Below, in pieces: positions 1 through 10,990 of a stretch of DNA of 64,000 nt. Positions within the stretch are counted from its first letter, which is position 1, and each line of letters starts with the position of its first letter. The notes below the pieces were generated by a model. The model was not told where the DNA came from and did no database searches. It saw only the letters and a list, made by a program, of their open reading frames with translations. The translations under genes and the position numbers were made by a program. This DNA is from Durusdinium trenchii (lineage: Eukaryota > Sar > Dinophyceae > Suessiales > Symbiodiniaceae), in the NCBI GenBank assembly GCA_963970005.1, contig CAXAMN010027495.1:438611-502610 (forward strand), in the 5' to 3' direction.

Positions 1-719
1 ATTACATTTGAAATATCCATTTAGGTTGGCACTGGCTTTTGTCTTCTTTTATTTTATTCTATCCTTCATTCTAAGGTCTCGGCTCAGAAGACTCTCATTA
101 GCAGGGTTCTTTTAGCCTAGACTTTAGCGCGACCACACGGTCCCTGGTGACCCTACGTTCAAGGTGACTTGCACGCGTGGGCTTGGCTTTGGTCTGCGCC
201 GTTGCTTTGACATTTGTTTGACACTGGAACATTGTTTCTTTCTCAGGCTCGCAGGAGGAGGGGACGCAAACAGCGCGCTTCGGCGCAGCAGATCCTGTGG
301 CAAGCAAAACGCTGCAACCGGCCACGGAGAGAAGGACCTTTTCTTAACCAGGAGACTACAAAGCTACCACAGTTGGGACCGAGGATTCTGATTCCGTAGT
401 TCTGCAAGCATTGCAACATCCGCATACCCGACGCAGTGTGGTTTTGTGGGCAACGCGGCACTGCATGGTCCGCGAAAGGTCGTGGCAAAAGGCAGGGGAA
501 GAGTCGCTCGCAATCTGCGCGGGGGGCCAAAAGAGCAAGGACCCTTCACGCAGCAGCCAAGAACATCGAAGGTTGCAAAAGCTGCAGAATCCGAAACTTA
601 TTGGGTCGGATCTACTCCGACGACCAGATTGCCGGCAGCCAGAGAAGCCTCCGGAACCTCGACTTCCAGCGCCGCCAGGAAGTGGGGAAACAAAAGGAGG
701 CGAGGGCGGAGCAACTGTT
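1..719. other. no recognisable gene
   Basis: Reading frames are open on both strands here, but their translations show no domain, low-complexity pattern or similarity to anything else in the window. I see no repeat family either. The open frames look like chance openings in moderately GC-rich sequence. Confidence 0.4.
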
Positions 720-1341
720 ATGTTGCACCTAGAAGCCATCAAGGCACACTATGGTGCAGCCACAAGCAATTTGCAAGTGTCGATCCAGCAGTTGGAGTCC
801 AAAGGAGAAGAATCACCTTGTCTGACGCATGGGCATTTAAATCGCCTCGGAAAGGCGCAGAAAGGCTTCGACCAGGCCAAAAAGAAGCTTCGAGATGTTG
901 ACGAAGACTGGAAGAGTCGAGTTTCGTGGCCTCAAACCCAGAAGATTGGTGGCGGAAGCAAGTGCCAACCTTTCCCTGCAACGAGAAAAGGTCAAGCAGA
1001 CGGTAGCCTCCATGCGATCAGATGTAACCGCGTGGAGGAAGATGGCGATCCCATGCCCATCGATGAAAGAAATGAAAATGATGCTTGGAGAGCGCGAAGC
1101 TTACGATTTGACGACAGGCAACCACGACCACGAAGAAGAGGACGAAGGAGCTATGGACGAAGAAGAGGACCTCGAGGCCTTTCCAGAGGCGAGCGCTCCC
1201 AAGAAAACTCGTGGAACAGCATTCCTCACGCCCACGCTGCATACACCGGTAGAGGGTGTTTGCGCGCCGGCGAAAAACTTATACAATCGTGGTTGCAAAG
1301 CATGTTTTTTGCGCAGCCGGGGAACAAGCAGTTGCGCGTAG
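720..1341 (+). pseudogene. broken charged, helix-rich coding remnant
   Basis: I do not recognise this gene. From an ATG at 720, about 60 codons read as a lysine/glutamine-rich, probably helical segment (ending near QAKKKLRDVDEDWKSR). Around 905-915 the sensible reading moves to the next frame and continues to 1341 through a basic stretch, a very acidic run (HDHEEEDEG, then MDEEEDLEAF) and a PKKTR motif. The change of frame means a frameshift or an unrecognised intron. It lies just upstream of a LINE remnant on the same strand, so it could be the 5' part of the same retroelement, but nothing in it proves that. A host nuclear protein is the alternative. Confidence 0.3.
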
Positions 1342-1707
1342 CAGGATGTTTCTGTGCTGTTGCACTTGTGGCCAGGTATAACTTGCATTCAAGACATTGT
1401 ACCCTCGTTGCCACCCGCGCAAGAGAATGGAAGCTTGTCTTGATGAAGCAAGTAGGAAAGATTTTCTGTTCCCATTGTCTGGGGGTTTGCTGTGCATCCA
1501 GGGTTTTGGCAAAAGTGCTGCAACAACCCTTTTGATCACCACGCTTGAAAAACACGGCCGCAGTGCTTGCTTTAAATAGCCAGCTGTTGATCACCATGCT
1601 TGAACGCATGGCGCACAGTGCTTGCTTGAAGTAGCCAGCTGTAAATTAGCAACTTCGACAAAAATTAGCAATTTCGACAGTCGCTCGAGAAACAAGCTCT
1701 TGAACAG

Positions 1708-2660
1708 TTGCTAAGACCTGGGACTATCGCAAAGCTGCACATGTCTCGTAAGACTGATAGTAGGCTGAATGCAAGAGGGTCTTATCACTGTGTTGATTGT
1801 CGCAAGCTAATTTTCGGCACTGCCACAGCAGGAGTCCATCGGCGCAGACAACATGGTGTGTGTTCGCCGCAATACTACTTTGCAAAAGGCGAAGTTTGTC
1901 CAGTTTGCTTCAAGTCTTTTGGGAATAGCGAGGCGCTGCAACAACCCCTTGAATATCGCAATGGCAGATGCTGGGGATATCCTTGTGGCCAGTGACCTCA
2001 CTCTGGAGGAATTCCAGGGAGAACGAATACACAGGAGCGTGGAACAACTACCGCTTGCGGGGTATGCGGTGTGCAGGGCGGAAGCGGGCCACCCTTCGCC
2101 TGCAACGTTCGGTCCTGCCAAGCGCCCAAGCACCACAGATGACCTGGAAAAGGCTGCGGTGCAATATATGCTCAGTCTTTTTCCCGATAGAGCAATCAGT
2201 CGCAGATTTCCTTTTTTGCGCGCAGCAAGTCATTCCGTTTCTGTTGAGAACCTTAAGGAATACCTGGCAGATAACGGCTTGACAGGATTGACGCATGAGG
2301 TGGCCAGTTGTGATGTTGCAGAGGAAGGCCAGTTGCGCGTCCTACGTACTTGTGAGGTGATGCAGTGTGTCTTGCAAGATGTAGGCCCTCTTCTTTGGCA
2401 TGACACCCTCTTCGTAGCATACATTCTCGACCAAAGAATGTTTCGGTTGGCACTGAACGCAAGACGACCCAACAGGTCTAAATCCGTCCTACACCTGTTC
2501 ACTGGCAGGAGGAGGAATTTCAGTACGACCAAGATTGGATTGAGGATTTGGCTAAGCATTGCGCTGACGACATCATTTGTTTGTCAATGAGTTGGAGTTT
2601 CGCCTGCGCCAAAATCAATCGGGTGACCGTTGCGTTGGCCGATCTATAGGGAGAGAGGCA
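1708..2660 (+). pseudogene. LINE-type retroelement remnant with zinc fingers
   Basis: The opening part encodes a clean C2H2-type finger (C-x2-C-x12-H-x4-H, residues 28-49 from 1708) followed by a second C-x2-C knuckle (CPVC) whose histidines are lost, with proline where one is expected. Downstream, in another frame, HLFTGRRR is encoded near 2492-2515, and a one-base shift then leads into an acidic segment (EEFQYDQDW...DDIICLSM). From memory, paired fingers followed by a (S/T)GRRR block are a recurring layout in the 3' part of dinoflagellate LINE polyproteins. Several frameshifts separate the blocks, so this is a dead fragment. No reverse transcriptase core is present. Assignment to LINE is from recall, not a search. 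Confidence 0.45.
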
Positions 2661-3862
2661 GACGGTTCCTTCGCAACGGCAGACCTGAAGGAGTATACCC
2701 ATCAAATCGCCGTTGTGCAGAGTGAACGCGTGCGTGGCCGAGACTCCGCTGTGCACAGGTTCCCCAGGGACCCCTATACGTCCTTTCGCCCATGTGCGCT
2801 GACTTTGCACGCTCGTCGAAAGACATTCCGGTCGCTTGGACCATTGAGTGAGGTCTCACCCCTCCCCAAAGCAGCTACAAGGTTTTGTTTGCGAGCAAAA
2901 ATAGCCTTCATTCTATCCGTGTTTGAGTCGGTCTAGACCCACTTCAGGTACTCTTGTTTGTGATGACTTCTGTCGTGGCCTTCTGCTCGGACCTCTTGGC
3001 TGGAGTCTCGGGATACGCTTTCGCGCAAAGGCTGCACCGTTCCGCAAGATGTGAAGAGGGTTTCTGCCGTTCACGTTTCCCATCGTTTCCCCGTTTCCCT
3101 GTTTTTGACGGTGTCGTGTTCACATGGCGTTGCCTCCGCATCACAACCTTCCGCAACCGTTTGCAAGCGGGCGCAGCCTGAATCTGCGGCCGTCCCGCGG
3201 GAATCACGTGGTTGAAAAGAATGATGGCGCGCGCAACTACAAAAGTCCAACGCGTTGGATCAGGCGCTTGAGACCGCTTTGCTTGGCGCGCAAGTGCAAA
3301 TTATGCTCTGCTGTGAAACTTGGCCGATCCATACGTGTTGAATATGACTGCCACTACTTGGATGTTATTTGGGGTTGCCACTGGTTTAGCTGACTTAACG
3401 TAGTTATTAACCACTTAGCTAACCATTTGCTAAGTGCTCAGCTGGGCACTTACGTGAGCCATCGATAAGTGATATACAAAGTAGATAGCAAAGATTTAGT
3501 CTCAACCTGTTGAACAATTAGCACACTTAGCCAGGAGATGCTGAGTACTTTGCTATCCACTCATAATCAATATCATAGGGGCATTGTCTGAAACAAACAT
3601 GCTACCAACAGAACTTAAACCCTGAACCCTAAAACTTCAAAATATAGTTCAATCATATATAGCTGAAAAATATCAAAGCATACACAAATCATAACTTTTG
3701 CAGAACATGTGTTTTTGTATATTTCATAGATGTAGCTTCAGACTGCTGTCAGACCCCTTTTTGTTGCATGTTGTGCCTCATGTACAGAGGAACCAAAGAA
3801 GTCAGAACTCCTTTGGTCTCATCGGCTGTGAGATCAAAGCTGCTTCCACCAAAAAGCTGTCA
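2661..3862. other. no recognisable gene; AT-rich tail
   Basis: Short open frames between 2661 and 3393 show no domain. From about 3390 to 3560 the sequence is AT-rich with recurring CTTAGCTAA-like words and partial inversions (for example AAGTGCTCAGCTGGGCACTT), like the subterminal zones of the elements elsewhere in the window. It may be the left end of the element whose transposase fragment follows, but I could not match it to a right end. Confidence 0.35.
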
Positions 3863-4990
3863 TCAGTTTTTGCCCAATTTGCTGAGCAGGTACCTGCCTT
3901 GTAGGATTGAAAAGCCCATACTGAAACCGAACTCCGAAATTTCCCCACCAACTTCGCAACAAACACCCGTCAGCGCTCCTGCCTCATAGTTTTTCAGACT
4001 TGAAGTTGCCTTCGCAAAATTCTTTACAGCTTTATGCTTCCTTTCCAAACAGAAGGAGGAAGGCAAACGCTTCAGGTACTCCAGCTCTGCAGGCAAATGC
4101 GCTAGCCAATGGAACTTGCTATGAAAAGAGTCAACCCATTGGGCGTGAAGAAGCTTGAAATGGCATACGCGCCAAGAATTTTACTAGCTGCTGCTCTGAA
4201 TGTATTTGCTTCCTGGTTGGATTTCTTTCTCTTCTCGCTAAACAAGCTGTGGAGCTGCAGCTTCAAAGCTTTGGGGAAAGTCCACTTCTGCAGGTAGTTG
4301 CAAGAAGTATCATGCGCATCAAACTCCTTAGACTCCTGCAAAGTCTTCAGAAGAAGGGTCAACATGGGAGCCATGATGCCATTAGCCAGGATTGCACGCA
4401 TCCGGTCATGCGCAAAGTTGTTGGCCGGGTTCAACACACGTTGCAAGTCTGGGTCTAGCAGCAAAGACTTCTCCTGGTAGACAAAGCCACAGGCCCAACC
4501 CTTAAAAGCTTCAGCTGTGTATTCCAGTTTCTTCCTTTGAAGCCTAGCTATAGAGCTTTTGATGTCCTGGTTGGAAGCAAATTTAAGATCCTGGGCTTTT
4601 TGCATGGAGAAAATCGGAAACTCTTCGCCGTCCTACATGTTCAGTGAGTTCTTGGCAAAGAGATTCTTACACAGGATACAATATCGAGATCCTGCTTCCC
4701 TTCATTCTCCACGCATACTTGTTGGCTGCCCCATCCTGGAGCATTCCTCCAAAACTGATGAACAGCTTTTGATGCTGACCATCAGGGCCCTTCAAAGTCA
4801 AACCAGCAGATGGATTGAAGTCTCTCAAAAAATCGTCTTCAATTTTGCTGAAAAATTTGGGAGACTCCAAGTTGAAGCTTGCTGACCAGGCTGCTTCTGC
4901 AGATACACAAGCATTGCCATGCTAACTCTTTCTGCAAATTCTGCGCCACGCTCTTTTTTCCATGGCTTCTTTGCAAATTTCTCAGCGTGA
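3863..4990 (-). pseudogene. decayed transposase fragment, same type as element F
   Basis: Read on the minus strand, blocks line up in order with the transposase of element F (39.4-41.7 kb). They are: LQDGAANKYAW..KG near 4750 (F: LADGVAAKQVWSSKG); C-I-L-C near 4660 after a one-base frameshift (F: C-L-L-C); VLNPANNFAHDRM near 4420 (F: VIRPATQFCHDWM); a charged segment ending ILGAYAI near 4160 (F: CLGIYPI); and RLPSSFCLERKHK near 4040 (F: TLPSCFTAERKHK). At least two frameshifts and one stop interrupt it, and the histidine of D-x-M-H is arginine here. The conserved acidic residues suggest a DDE-type enzyme; that reading is inference. TIRs were not found. The similarity to F is seen directly and is the main support. 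Confidence 0.6.
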
Positions 4991-5202
4991 AACCCACAGA
5001 AAGTATTGCGCATGCAAACCTGAGCCAGTCTTATACATATATGACATTATGAGCAAGTAATTTGCTGGCAGGGAGATCCGCCTATAGCGGGCTGCTCCGC
5101 GCGCGACGCCTAAAGAACGTATAGGTAGCGGAGTAGATCTTAAGACTACCTTCCACAGCGCGCGCCAGTTGCGCTGAAAAACGGAGTATTCAGCGAATTA
5201 AG
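4991..5202. other. no recognisable feature
   Basis: Short GC-rich stretch between the decayed transposase and the left end of element A. I see no ORF or repeat in it. Confidence 0.4.
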
Positions 5203-5237
5203 GTTGACCCTCCAGATGGGCGCCCTTTGAGGTCACC
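5203..5237 (+). repeat. left TIR of element A
   Basis: Begins GTTGACCCTCCAGATGGGC and ends AGGTCACC. The reverse complement of 24911-24947 matches with only a few changes plus a two-base length difference. Confidence 0.6.
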
Positions 5238-5634
5238 CTGGCTAGTCCCTTTTTGCATGTGTGAAATTGCTTTGATCATAGTTAAGCGTATTTTAATTCT
5301 AGAATTATCACAAATAAGATGTAAGATTATTAGGAGTTATTCAAATAAGAGTAGCAGTGACACAAATAAGATTAGAAACGATTTTGAACAAAACTCCACA
5401 ACAAGTAAAAGTATGAGTGAGTCAAAAGTGTTTTCACGAGTAAGTCCCCGAGTGGAGCCATGAGTGAAGTTGCAGTGAACTTGCAAAAACAATAAAAGTT
5501 CAACATTTCCTTTTATGATAGGGTCACAAGTCGAGCGACAAGTCAACTTTCAAAACACAAGGAAAGGAGAACTAAGTACATCGGTTCCTTTACGACAATC
5601 GCTCCTGGCCTCGTTGAATTTTGTTGAAACTAGT

Positions 5635-5940
5635 AAGTTTTGGCTGAAGGGCTCTTTGCTGGCAGGGGTTGTGACAGAGTAAGGCTTTTACAACTAGTCA
5701 AGTATTGGCTGAAGGCATTGAAAAAGTATTTTTGCAAGTAGTCAAGTGTCAACTGTGCTGGTAGAGATTGTAAGGTCATTGAATAGTAACTGGTAATTAA
5801 ACTCAATAAGATGTTTGAATCTAGCCAAGTCTTTGAAGGGCACTGTGCTGATTGGAATCGTGCCAAGTAAGTGTTTTGAAACTTTAACTAGAGAGGTTTT
5901 GGCCGAAGAGTACTGCGCTGGCAGGGATTCCAACCCTTGC
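5635..5940 (+). repeat. four degenerate direct repeats in element A
   Basis: Units spaced roughly 60-100 bp share TTGGCTGAAGG, a variant of GGGCACTGTGCTGGCAGGG, and a following AACTAGTCAAG-like stretch. They carry half or whole copies of the element A word and resemble subterminal transposase-site arrays. Confidence 0.45.
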
Positions 5941-6782
5941 CAACAACATCAAACTGAGTCCCACACGCAGTAGGGCACAACTTTTAGTCTAGGTTAAACT
6001 TGAACAATACGCGACAAGACATTCAGCTCAATCAGCGTCAACTTCATTCAAACAAGTCATGGTCATCCATTGTTGATCTTCATGATGATTCACCTGGCTG
6101 GCACGTACGAAGTGCAATGCTATTCATTTTACGGTGCTGCAAGTCTGAGTCCCATGACATGGAATCACAGCAATCGAAATATGACTGACAACATCAGGCC
6201 GCAAACAACCTGTTTATCAAAATGGTCGCTCACAAATAAATATGCCAACTTGCCCAACAACTTTTGGCGGGCGCCATGTGAACAACCTGTATCATAATTA
6301 ATTCAACAAAGATTATAGTCGAGCGGTGACAAGTCGTAGTACATATCAATTTGGCTGACACATTTGGGGCGCCATGTAATGTTGCAAACTTTCAACCCGT
6401 CCTCCTCATGCTTGCGTTGACCTGTGACATGGAACTTGTGCCCAGTCTCCGTCTTAAAAGCAACGCCACGGGCGACTGGCCGCCCAGACTCTTTCAATGC
6501 CAGGGTTTGACTCAGTGCCCCAATGTGATGATGACACACCGGAATCATCGGAGTTCCAACAAATGCAGCTTTCAGAGTCATCATCGTCATCATCATCGTC
6601 ATCGTCAGACAACTGCACTTGGCCAACAGCGCTGGGTTCATCAAACAAGCCTTCATTGTTAACAATGTTGGTGGAACAGGAATTGAAGATGTGAATCACC
6701 ACCATGATGATTGCAAAAGCAACGCTAAATGTCACCATGATTGCCATGGCTTCCATCATAAACAGCAAGTTTGATTGGACTA

Positions 6783-6962
6783 GTTTGAACGCTCAACTTG
6801 GCTGCTAAGGTCAAAATTACCATCAAAACGTACACCTTGCAAAAGGATAAGCCAAACAGTGCAGCAGCTCAGCACATACTAAGGACAAGTTTGAACGCTC
6901 AACTTGACAGCTAAGATCAAAATATCATCAAAACGTTTGCCTTGCAAAAGGACAAGTCAAAC
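6783..6962 (+). repeat. pair of ~72-bp direct repeats in element A
   Basis: 6783-6856 and 6892-6962 both run from GTTTGAACGCTCAACTTG, through TCAAAACGT, to CCTTGCAAAAGGA, about 109 bp apart, with scattered substitutions. The final CCTTGCAAAAGG is itself palindromic. Confidence 0.6.
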
Positions 6963-7491
6963 GCGAATCTTTTAAGCGCAGTGCAGCAGCTCAGTTCATA
7001 CATTTTTCACTTACAGCCACATATTTGCAGATCCAATCCAACACGCCCTTCTCGTCAATCTTTGTGGACGATCCCTTTTAGGGCGCGCGTGTTGCCCATT
7101 CACCCGAACTCATCATGGAACCACATTCTCAAGAAAATCATTGAAATAGAGAAACACATCAGTACCTCAAAGACAATTTGCTTGTGAAGCCAAGGCACCT
7201 CCAACTTCCTTTGCATGGACACTGAAATAGGAAGTTGCTTTGTCTTGGGAACCAAGGCTTGGATCCTTTTTGAACTGACCAACATCTTTGCAACGTTCTT
7301 CACATGTCACTGTATCCCATGGAATGACTCCTTTCCTTGATTGAAATGGCCCACGGTTGCTGCGGGCCATTGTTATTGCTTCAGTCTTTGGCCTTGCTTC
7401 CTTCAGCTCGGGAGACTCGCTGCTGAGCTTTGCAGCGGGTCTTTGAGTTGATGATGATGCGTGCCAATCAGGCTCTTCAAAACTAAGAAGT

Positions 7492-8310
7492 TCACGCAAA
7501 GAAGTACATCATCATCAATTTTACGACCGCTCGACTTCGTCTTACACAACTTCTGCCTTTTGGCCGGTGGTCCTTGGCCCGCAGCTGTTTGGAGTCAGGC
7601 ACTGCCCCCTTCTGTTCATCAGCAGCAGGCACAGTGCCCTCTGACTCCGAAGGCGCAGTGCTCTCCGGCATAGGCTCTTCATCAGCAGGCGCAGTGCCCT
7701 CCAGCAAAAGCTGATCAGGAGCAGGCGCAGTGCCCTCCAGCAAAGCTCTTCATGAGGCACAGTGCGCTCCAGCAAAGGCTGATGAGCAGCACGCCGCCTT
7801 CCAGCAAAGGCTCATCAGCAGCAGTCACAGTGCCCTCCAGCAAAGGCTGATCAGGAGTGAATGGGAGATCGGCAGGCACTGTGCTGGGCTCAGCAGCAGG
7901 TGCTTGCGCTGCAGGGGCAACTTGCAAGTCACAATCAACTGCAAGTCGTCTGGCTCTTCTGCAAATCTTTGTGCCACTGAGCATCTTGTTTTGGCCATCT
8001 TTGTTGTTCTTTCTTCTTTTTTTGACAAGGGCGCAGGCTTTCTCCTGGAGCCTTTCTGATTCTTGTCCAACTCCGCGACCAAGTCAAATATCTTGAGCGC
8101 TGACAGGGAATCATTTTCATAATTGAATTTTGAGACCTCCTCACTGCAAACAACCTTTGCAAGGTCACACAGGTGTTCCTCTCCCATCCATGACCATCCT
8201 TCCTCCTCCAATGGCGACGCCATTGAGATGGCGTAGTCAATTGCGTGGAACTGGTTTTTGACCTCCGCCACCTGCCTCGTATACCAGCTCCACAAGGGCC
8301 TGGTGACCAT
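7492..8310 (-). pseudogene. element A gene fragment with GTVP/GTAP repeats
   Basis: Reading leftwards from the ATG at 8308-8310, about 125 codons of unbroken sequence (starting MVTRPLWSWYTRQ, with charged segments such as KKEERTTKMAK) lead into a repeated region. There the codons for LEGTAP, LEGTVTAADE and SEGTVPAADE recur about every 10-20 residues. Each Gly-Thr-Val/Ala-Pro is written by the word GGCACTGTGCC, or a variant, that marks element A. At least two frame changes are needed to follow the repeats to 7492. I recognise no domain; the repeat part is Pro/Ala/Glu-rich and probably unstructured. Either a decayed element protein, or a functional linker built from the DNA motif. The ORF is seen; its role is unknown. 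Confidence 0.45.
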
Positions 8311-8478
8311 TACCTATCAGAGTCGGGTGAAATATTCTGGCTCAAGCTACCTGAGACACTCACACTCCCTGATGTTGCGCTGAGATGGTTGGAGAACTTT
8401 CCTCGCAGGACAGCACACCGGCCAGCGCAGAGCGGTCAATCATCTTTCACCTCATTCTAGTCTGGGGAGGAAATCCAG

Positions 8479-8976
8479 ATGCCAATTGAACTGCAGGAAT
8501 TTGATCGCCTTAGTGAGTTTGAGAATGCGGTGCTTGAGAGCCTCCCACTGGTAGGCAAGAGTAGCACCTTTGGGTGTGAACTCGAGTTCGTCAGTTTGAG
8601 CACCCAGACAATCCTTGCCGACCCCATTTGGGACACTCTACAAGAATGTAATAGCTTTAGCCTCGTTGTTCGGCAGTGCTTTGTTACGGCTGAACATAAA
8701 GGGCAACTGAGACGAAAAGCCAAAGCCATTCACGTTCCTGCCGAAGACAACGATCGCGTGCTGCCCAATGCCTTCTCGCATGTCTCAGACATCAGGCATG
8801 TACAGGTGGAACCAGGCATACACACAGTTGGAGAGTCAGCCTGGCAAAGTTGTCAGCGACTCCAAATTGTCCAACTACCGGCCACAGTTGTTTGTCTCCA
8901 GGATGGTGCCTTCCAAGGTCCAAGGATGCTACGAGCTCAAAGCATCAAGACATGCGTGTGTACTTTCTGGGTTTAA
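8479..8976 (+). CDS. BspA-type leucine-rich repeat protein fragment
   Basis: A 165-residue plus-strand ORF. The second half contains a BspA/LRR_5-like pair of repeats: roughly residues 105-150 read IRHVQVEPGIHTVGESAW, then CQRLQIVQLPATVVCLQDGAF, with the I-x-V-x-(I/L)-P spacing typical of this fold. The first half is dinoflagellate-like sequence containing AEHKGQLRRKAKAIHVP. Such proteins are probably ligand- or protein-binding scaffolds, and they are very numerous in Symbiodiniaceae gene sets (from memory). The ORF stops soon after two repeats, whereas family members often carry more, so it looks truncated. It lies on the opposite strand from nearby element A ORFs, so it may be captured host sequence. 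The family call is fairly firm; expression is unknown. Confidence 0.6.
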   Translation: MPIELQEFDRLSEFENAVLESLPLVGKSSTFGCELEFVSLSTQTILADPIWDTLQECNSFSLVVRQCFVTAEHKGQLRRKAKAIHVPAEDNDRVLPNAFSHVSDIRHVQVEPGIHTVGESAWQSCQRLQIVQLPATVVCLQDGAFQGPRMLRAQSIKTCVCTFWV

Positions 8977-9001
8977 AAACTAGAAAATATCATCGCTCAG
9001 T

Positions 9002-9448
9002 TCAAATAACTTCCAGCATTTGTCGTCTGGGCTGCAAAAGCGCGTGGATATTGACAGAATATGTGTGAAGACAGCGCGAAGAGACATGTGACTGCGCCAC
9101 GCTCTCAGCTTGTTCAAAAACCTCTTCCACATTCTGACCCTGGGCAGTGGGCAGTCTCCAGCTCTTGCTCCGCATTGACTTTGTAAAGCTTGAGGACGCT
9201 ACAAAACTGTGGAAATTTGTTTGTAAATCTTCAAAACTGATCTTGATCGACTCACTCGCCGTGAAATTTCCTGCCAATGCTTTGTGGTAACAAAGCCATC
9301 TTCTGTAAGTCTGCGCGTAACTTTCGGCATTGACTTGTAGAAGCATTTCATGGCTCCCGCAACCATCAGAAAACCGAGCCGACTCTGAAATCTCGGATTG
9401 CGTCTTGGGCCCCGATCGCTTTTGATCGGGCGAGCGTACAGTCGCCAT
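9002..9448 (-). CDS. unassigned ORF in element A (148 aa)
   Basis: I recognise no family. The frame opens MATVRSPDQKRSG and continues without repeats or low-complexity runs through an aromatic-rich centre (YAQTYRRWLCYHKAL) and a likely amphipathic segment near residues 110-125 (VEEVFEQAESVAQ). Amino-acid composition is protein-like. It is followed leftwards by the oppositely oriented LRR ORF and preceded by another minus-strand ORF (9504-9836), so it could be one exon of an element A gene running right to left. Splice sites could not be settled. Confidence 0.3.
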   Translation of the reverse strand: MATVRSPDQKRSGPKTQSEISESARFSDGCGSHEMLLQVNAESYAQTYRRWLCYHKALAGNFTASESIKISFEDLQTNFHSFVASSSFTKSMRSKSWRLPTAQGQNVEEVFEQAESVAQSHVSSRCLHTYSVNIHALLQPRRQMLEVI

Positions 9449-9503
9449 GGTTCATTGGGTCGGTCACTTTGGTCGACGCGGGACTCATTTTGATCAAATT
9501 GTT

Positions 9504-9836
9504 TCAAAAATCAATGAACTTGCCAAGCGCCGGCTCCTCGTCATTTGCATCACGCTCCTCAAGAAACTTGTCCTTGGCCTCCTTGTTCTCGGGCTCTTCC
9601 TCATCATAGTCAGCCTGGAAGTGTGGATCCCAGGCATCTACTACATCGTAGGGCCGGTCAACCTGCACTGCTGACGTCTGCGGCACAGTGCCCTTCGACG
9701 CAGCCTGCTCTGAGACTGAGCGCCATTCATCATCTCCTCTTATGGCACAGTGCTGCCGGCCCTCATCTCCTCGGCTGATTCTCATTCTCCGCCTGTTTAC
9801 GCGTCTTCGCGATCCTGGGCCAGTGACTTGGCTCAC
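9504..9836 (-). CDS. acidic ORF of element A with a motif-encoded KGTVP
   Basis: The 110-residue frame starts with a basic segment (RRRVNRRRMRISRGDEGR), has SKGTVPQ in the middle, and ends in a strongly acidic stretch (QADYDEEEPENKEAKD and EERDANDEEP). The GTVP codons are the element word GGCACTGTGCC at about 9683. The charge pattern suggests a disordered nuclear protein; no domain is recognised. Probably an exon of the same minus-strand gene system as 9002-9448. Confidence 0.35.
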   Translation of the reverse strand: MSQVTGPGSRRRVNRRRMRISRGDEGRQHCAIRGDDEWRSVSEQAASKGTVPQTSAVQVDRPYDVVDAWDPHFQADYDEEEPENKEAKDKFLEERDANDEEPALGKFIDF

Positions 9837-10031
9837 AAAAGCGGGTTGCCTTCATCTCATTGTTTGGCTGGCTTCTGCTGCTACCTCCACCCACTCCCAT
9901 TGGGCCTGCTCTGACAGTTACATTGGGAAGCGTGGCCAGCGCTCCACCATGTTTTGCACTGAACTGATGGCTTGAATTTGATCTGAGAGCTTGCTCACAC
10001 TTTCACAGTTTGCACAAAGGAATGGCCAAAG

Positions 10032-10292
10032 TCAGAACCGTTTGAAAACATATTGCGGAGCGTGCACCTTTTGAACCCTTGAAGCAAGTTCATCTCTATG
10101 CGCTGGGTGCTGTAACTGTGTGTGCATTCCCAACAATCCGTCAAGGTTTACCCGCGCTTTGCCTTGACCCCCTTTGCCAGAGTTAAGTTTCAAAAGTCCA
10201 CTCGCGTCCACCGCAGCAAAGTCAAAGTCCTCATTGTGACCAACAGGCCACTGGCAAGGAACAATGTTCCCAACATGACAATCCGTGTACAT
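10032..10292 (-). CDS. short unassigned ORF in element A
   Basis: An 86-residue minus-strand frame with balanced composition (NEDFDFAAVDASGLLKL; GLLGMHTQLQHPAHRDELA). It lies between two other minus-strand ORFs of element A and could be a middle exon. I recognise no family. The gaps at 9837-10031 and 10293-10513 show nothing else. Confidence 0.25.
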   Translation of the reverse strand: MYTDCHVGNIVPCQWPVGHNEDFDFAAVDASGLLKLNSGKGGQGKARVNLDGLLGMHTQLQHPAHRDELASRVQKVHAPQYVFKRF

Positions 10293-10513
10293 TGCTCCGA
10301 GCTTTTCAACGCTTTCAAAAATTGTCTCAGCTGTTTAGATCAGGTACTGAAGCCACATGTTTTCAGTATAAACACCTCGTATATTCGGGTCTTCGCCCAC
10401 CTCGCGAATCACATCGTCCATATTCTTTCCAGGCCCACAACAGGCTGTCAGCGACGCCGCAGCGTTCTTGTTGCTGCGCTGACAAAAAGGGCAAGCGGCT
10501 TTGGCAAATTGGC

Positions 10514-10990
10514 TCATTGGATGCCATAGCGCTGGCAATCATTCAGAATTTTATAGTCCTTCACTGTTGACTCATCCTTTCCTGAAGTAACTATCTTGAA
10601 CTTGCATTTGATTGCCACACAGGCCTTCGGCTTTGCTACCACAGTGGAGGTTCTCGGCGTGGTCATGTCACCCAAATCCATTTTGATGTTGATTGCGTCT
10701 CTGTGACTACCCTTGCCAATATACTCATAGTGACGCACAATCTCTGGCCGTCCTTGGAGCGCAAGAGTGACCAAACCCAAAACAGGAAAGCGCTTGTTGA
10801 TCGATGGGTTCGCCTTCCTTGGTTTTGGGCTGTTATTCCAGTAAAACAGAAGGTTAGTCACTGAACAGTTGCCTTCACTGATGAATCGGACAGTATGAAA
10901 GTCATCCTCTGATGGCTGTCGGCTCATCTTAGAAGTGACTGGTCGAGTCAACTGCTTCCTTGAGCCAGTTAAGGCTTGTTGAGGCATCAA
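10514..10990 (-). CDS. unassigned ORF in element A (158 aa)
   Basis: The frame starts MMPQQALTGSRKQ and contains alternating hydrophobic and charged segments (FHTVRFISEGNCSVTNLLFYW; CVAIKCKFKIVTSGKDE), suggesting a folded beta-rich domain of about 130 residues. I cannot name it. It is the longest uninterrupted minus-strand ORF between 9 and 11 kb and probably belongs with 10032-10292. No GGCACTGTGCC word falls inside it. Confidence 0.35.
   Translation of the reverse strand: MMPQQALTGSRKQLTRPVTSKMSRQPSEDDFHTVRFISEGNCSVTNLLFYWNNSPKPRKANPSINKRFPVLGLVTLALQGRPEIVRHYEYIGKGSHRDAINIKMDLGDMTTPRTSTVVAKPKACVAIKCKFKIVTSGKDESTVKDYKILNDCQRYGIQ

Larger units (their letters stand above)
5238..7490. other. 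left AT-rich, non-coding part of element A
   Basis: No convincing gene. Up to about 5470 the tract is AT-rich with recurring AATAAGA/GAGTNA words, as in subterminal zones. A TCATCG-type microsatellite at about 6573-6606 opens frames rich in Asp or Ser on either strand; these are artefacts of the repeat. Degenerate direct repeats lie at 5635-5940 and 6783-6962. Confidence 0.4.

Noticed and set aside
411-1535. A 374-codon plus-strand frame
   Set aside because: The upstream third has no protein-like character and the sensible reading changes frame near 910; only 720-1341 is kept as a broken remnant.
6454-6768. Frames with Asp or Ser runs (DDDDDD, SSSSSS)
   Set aside because: Produced by a TCATCG-type microsatellite on both strands; no domain.
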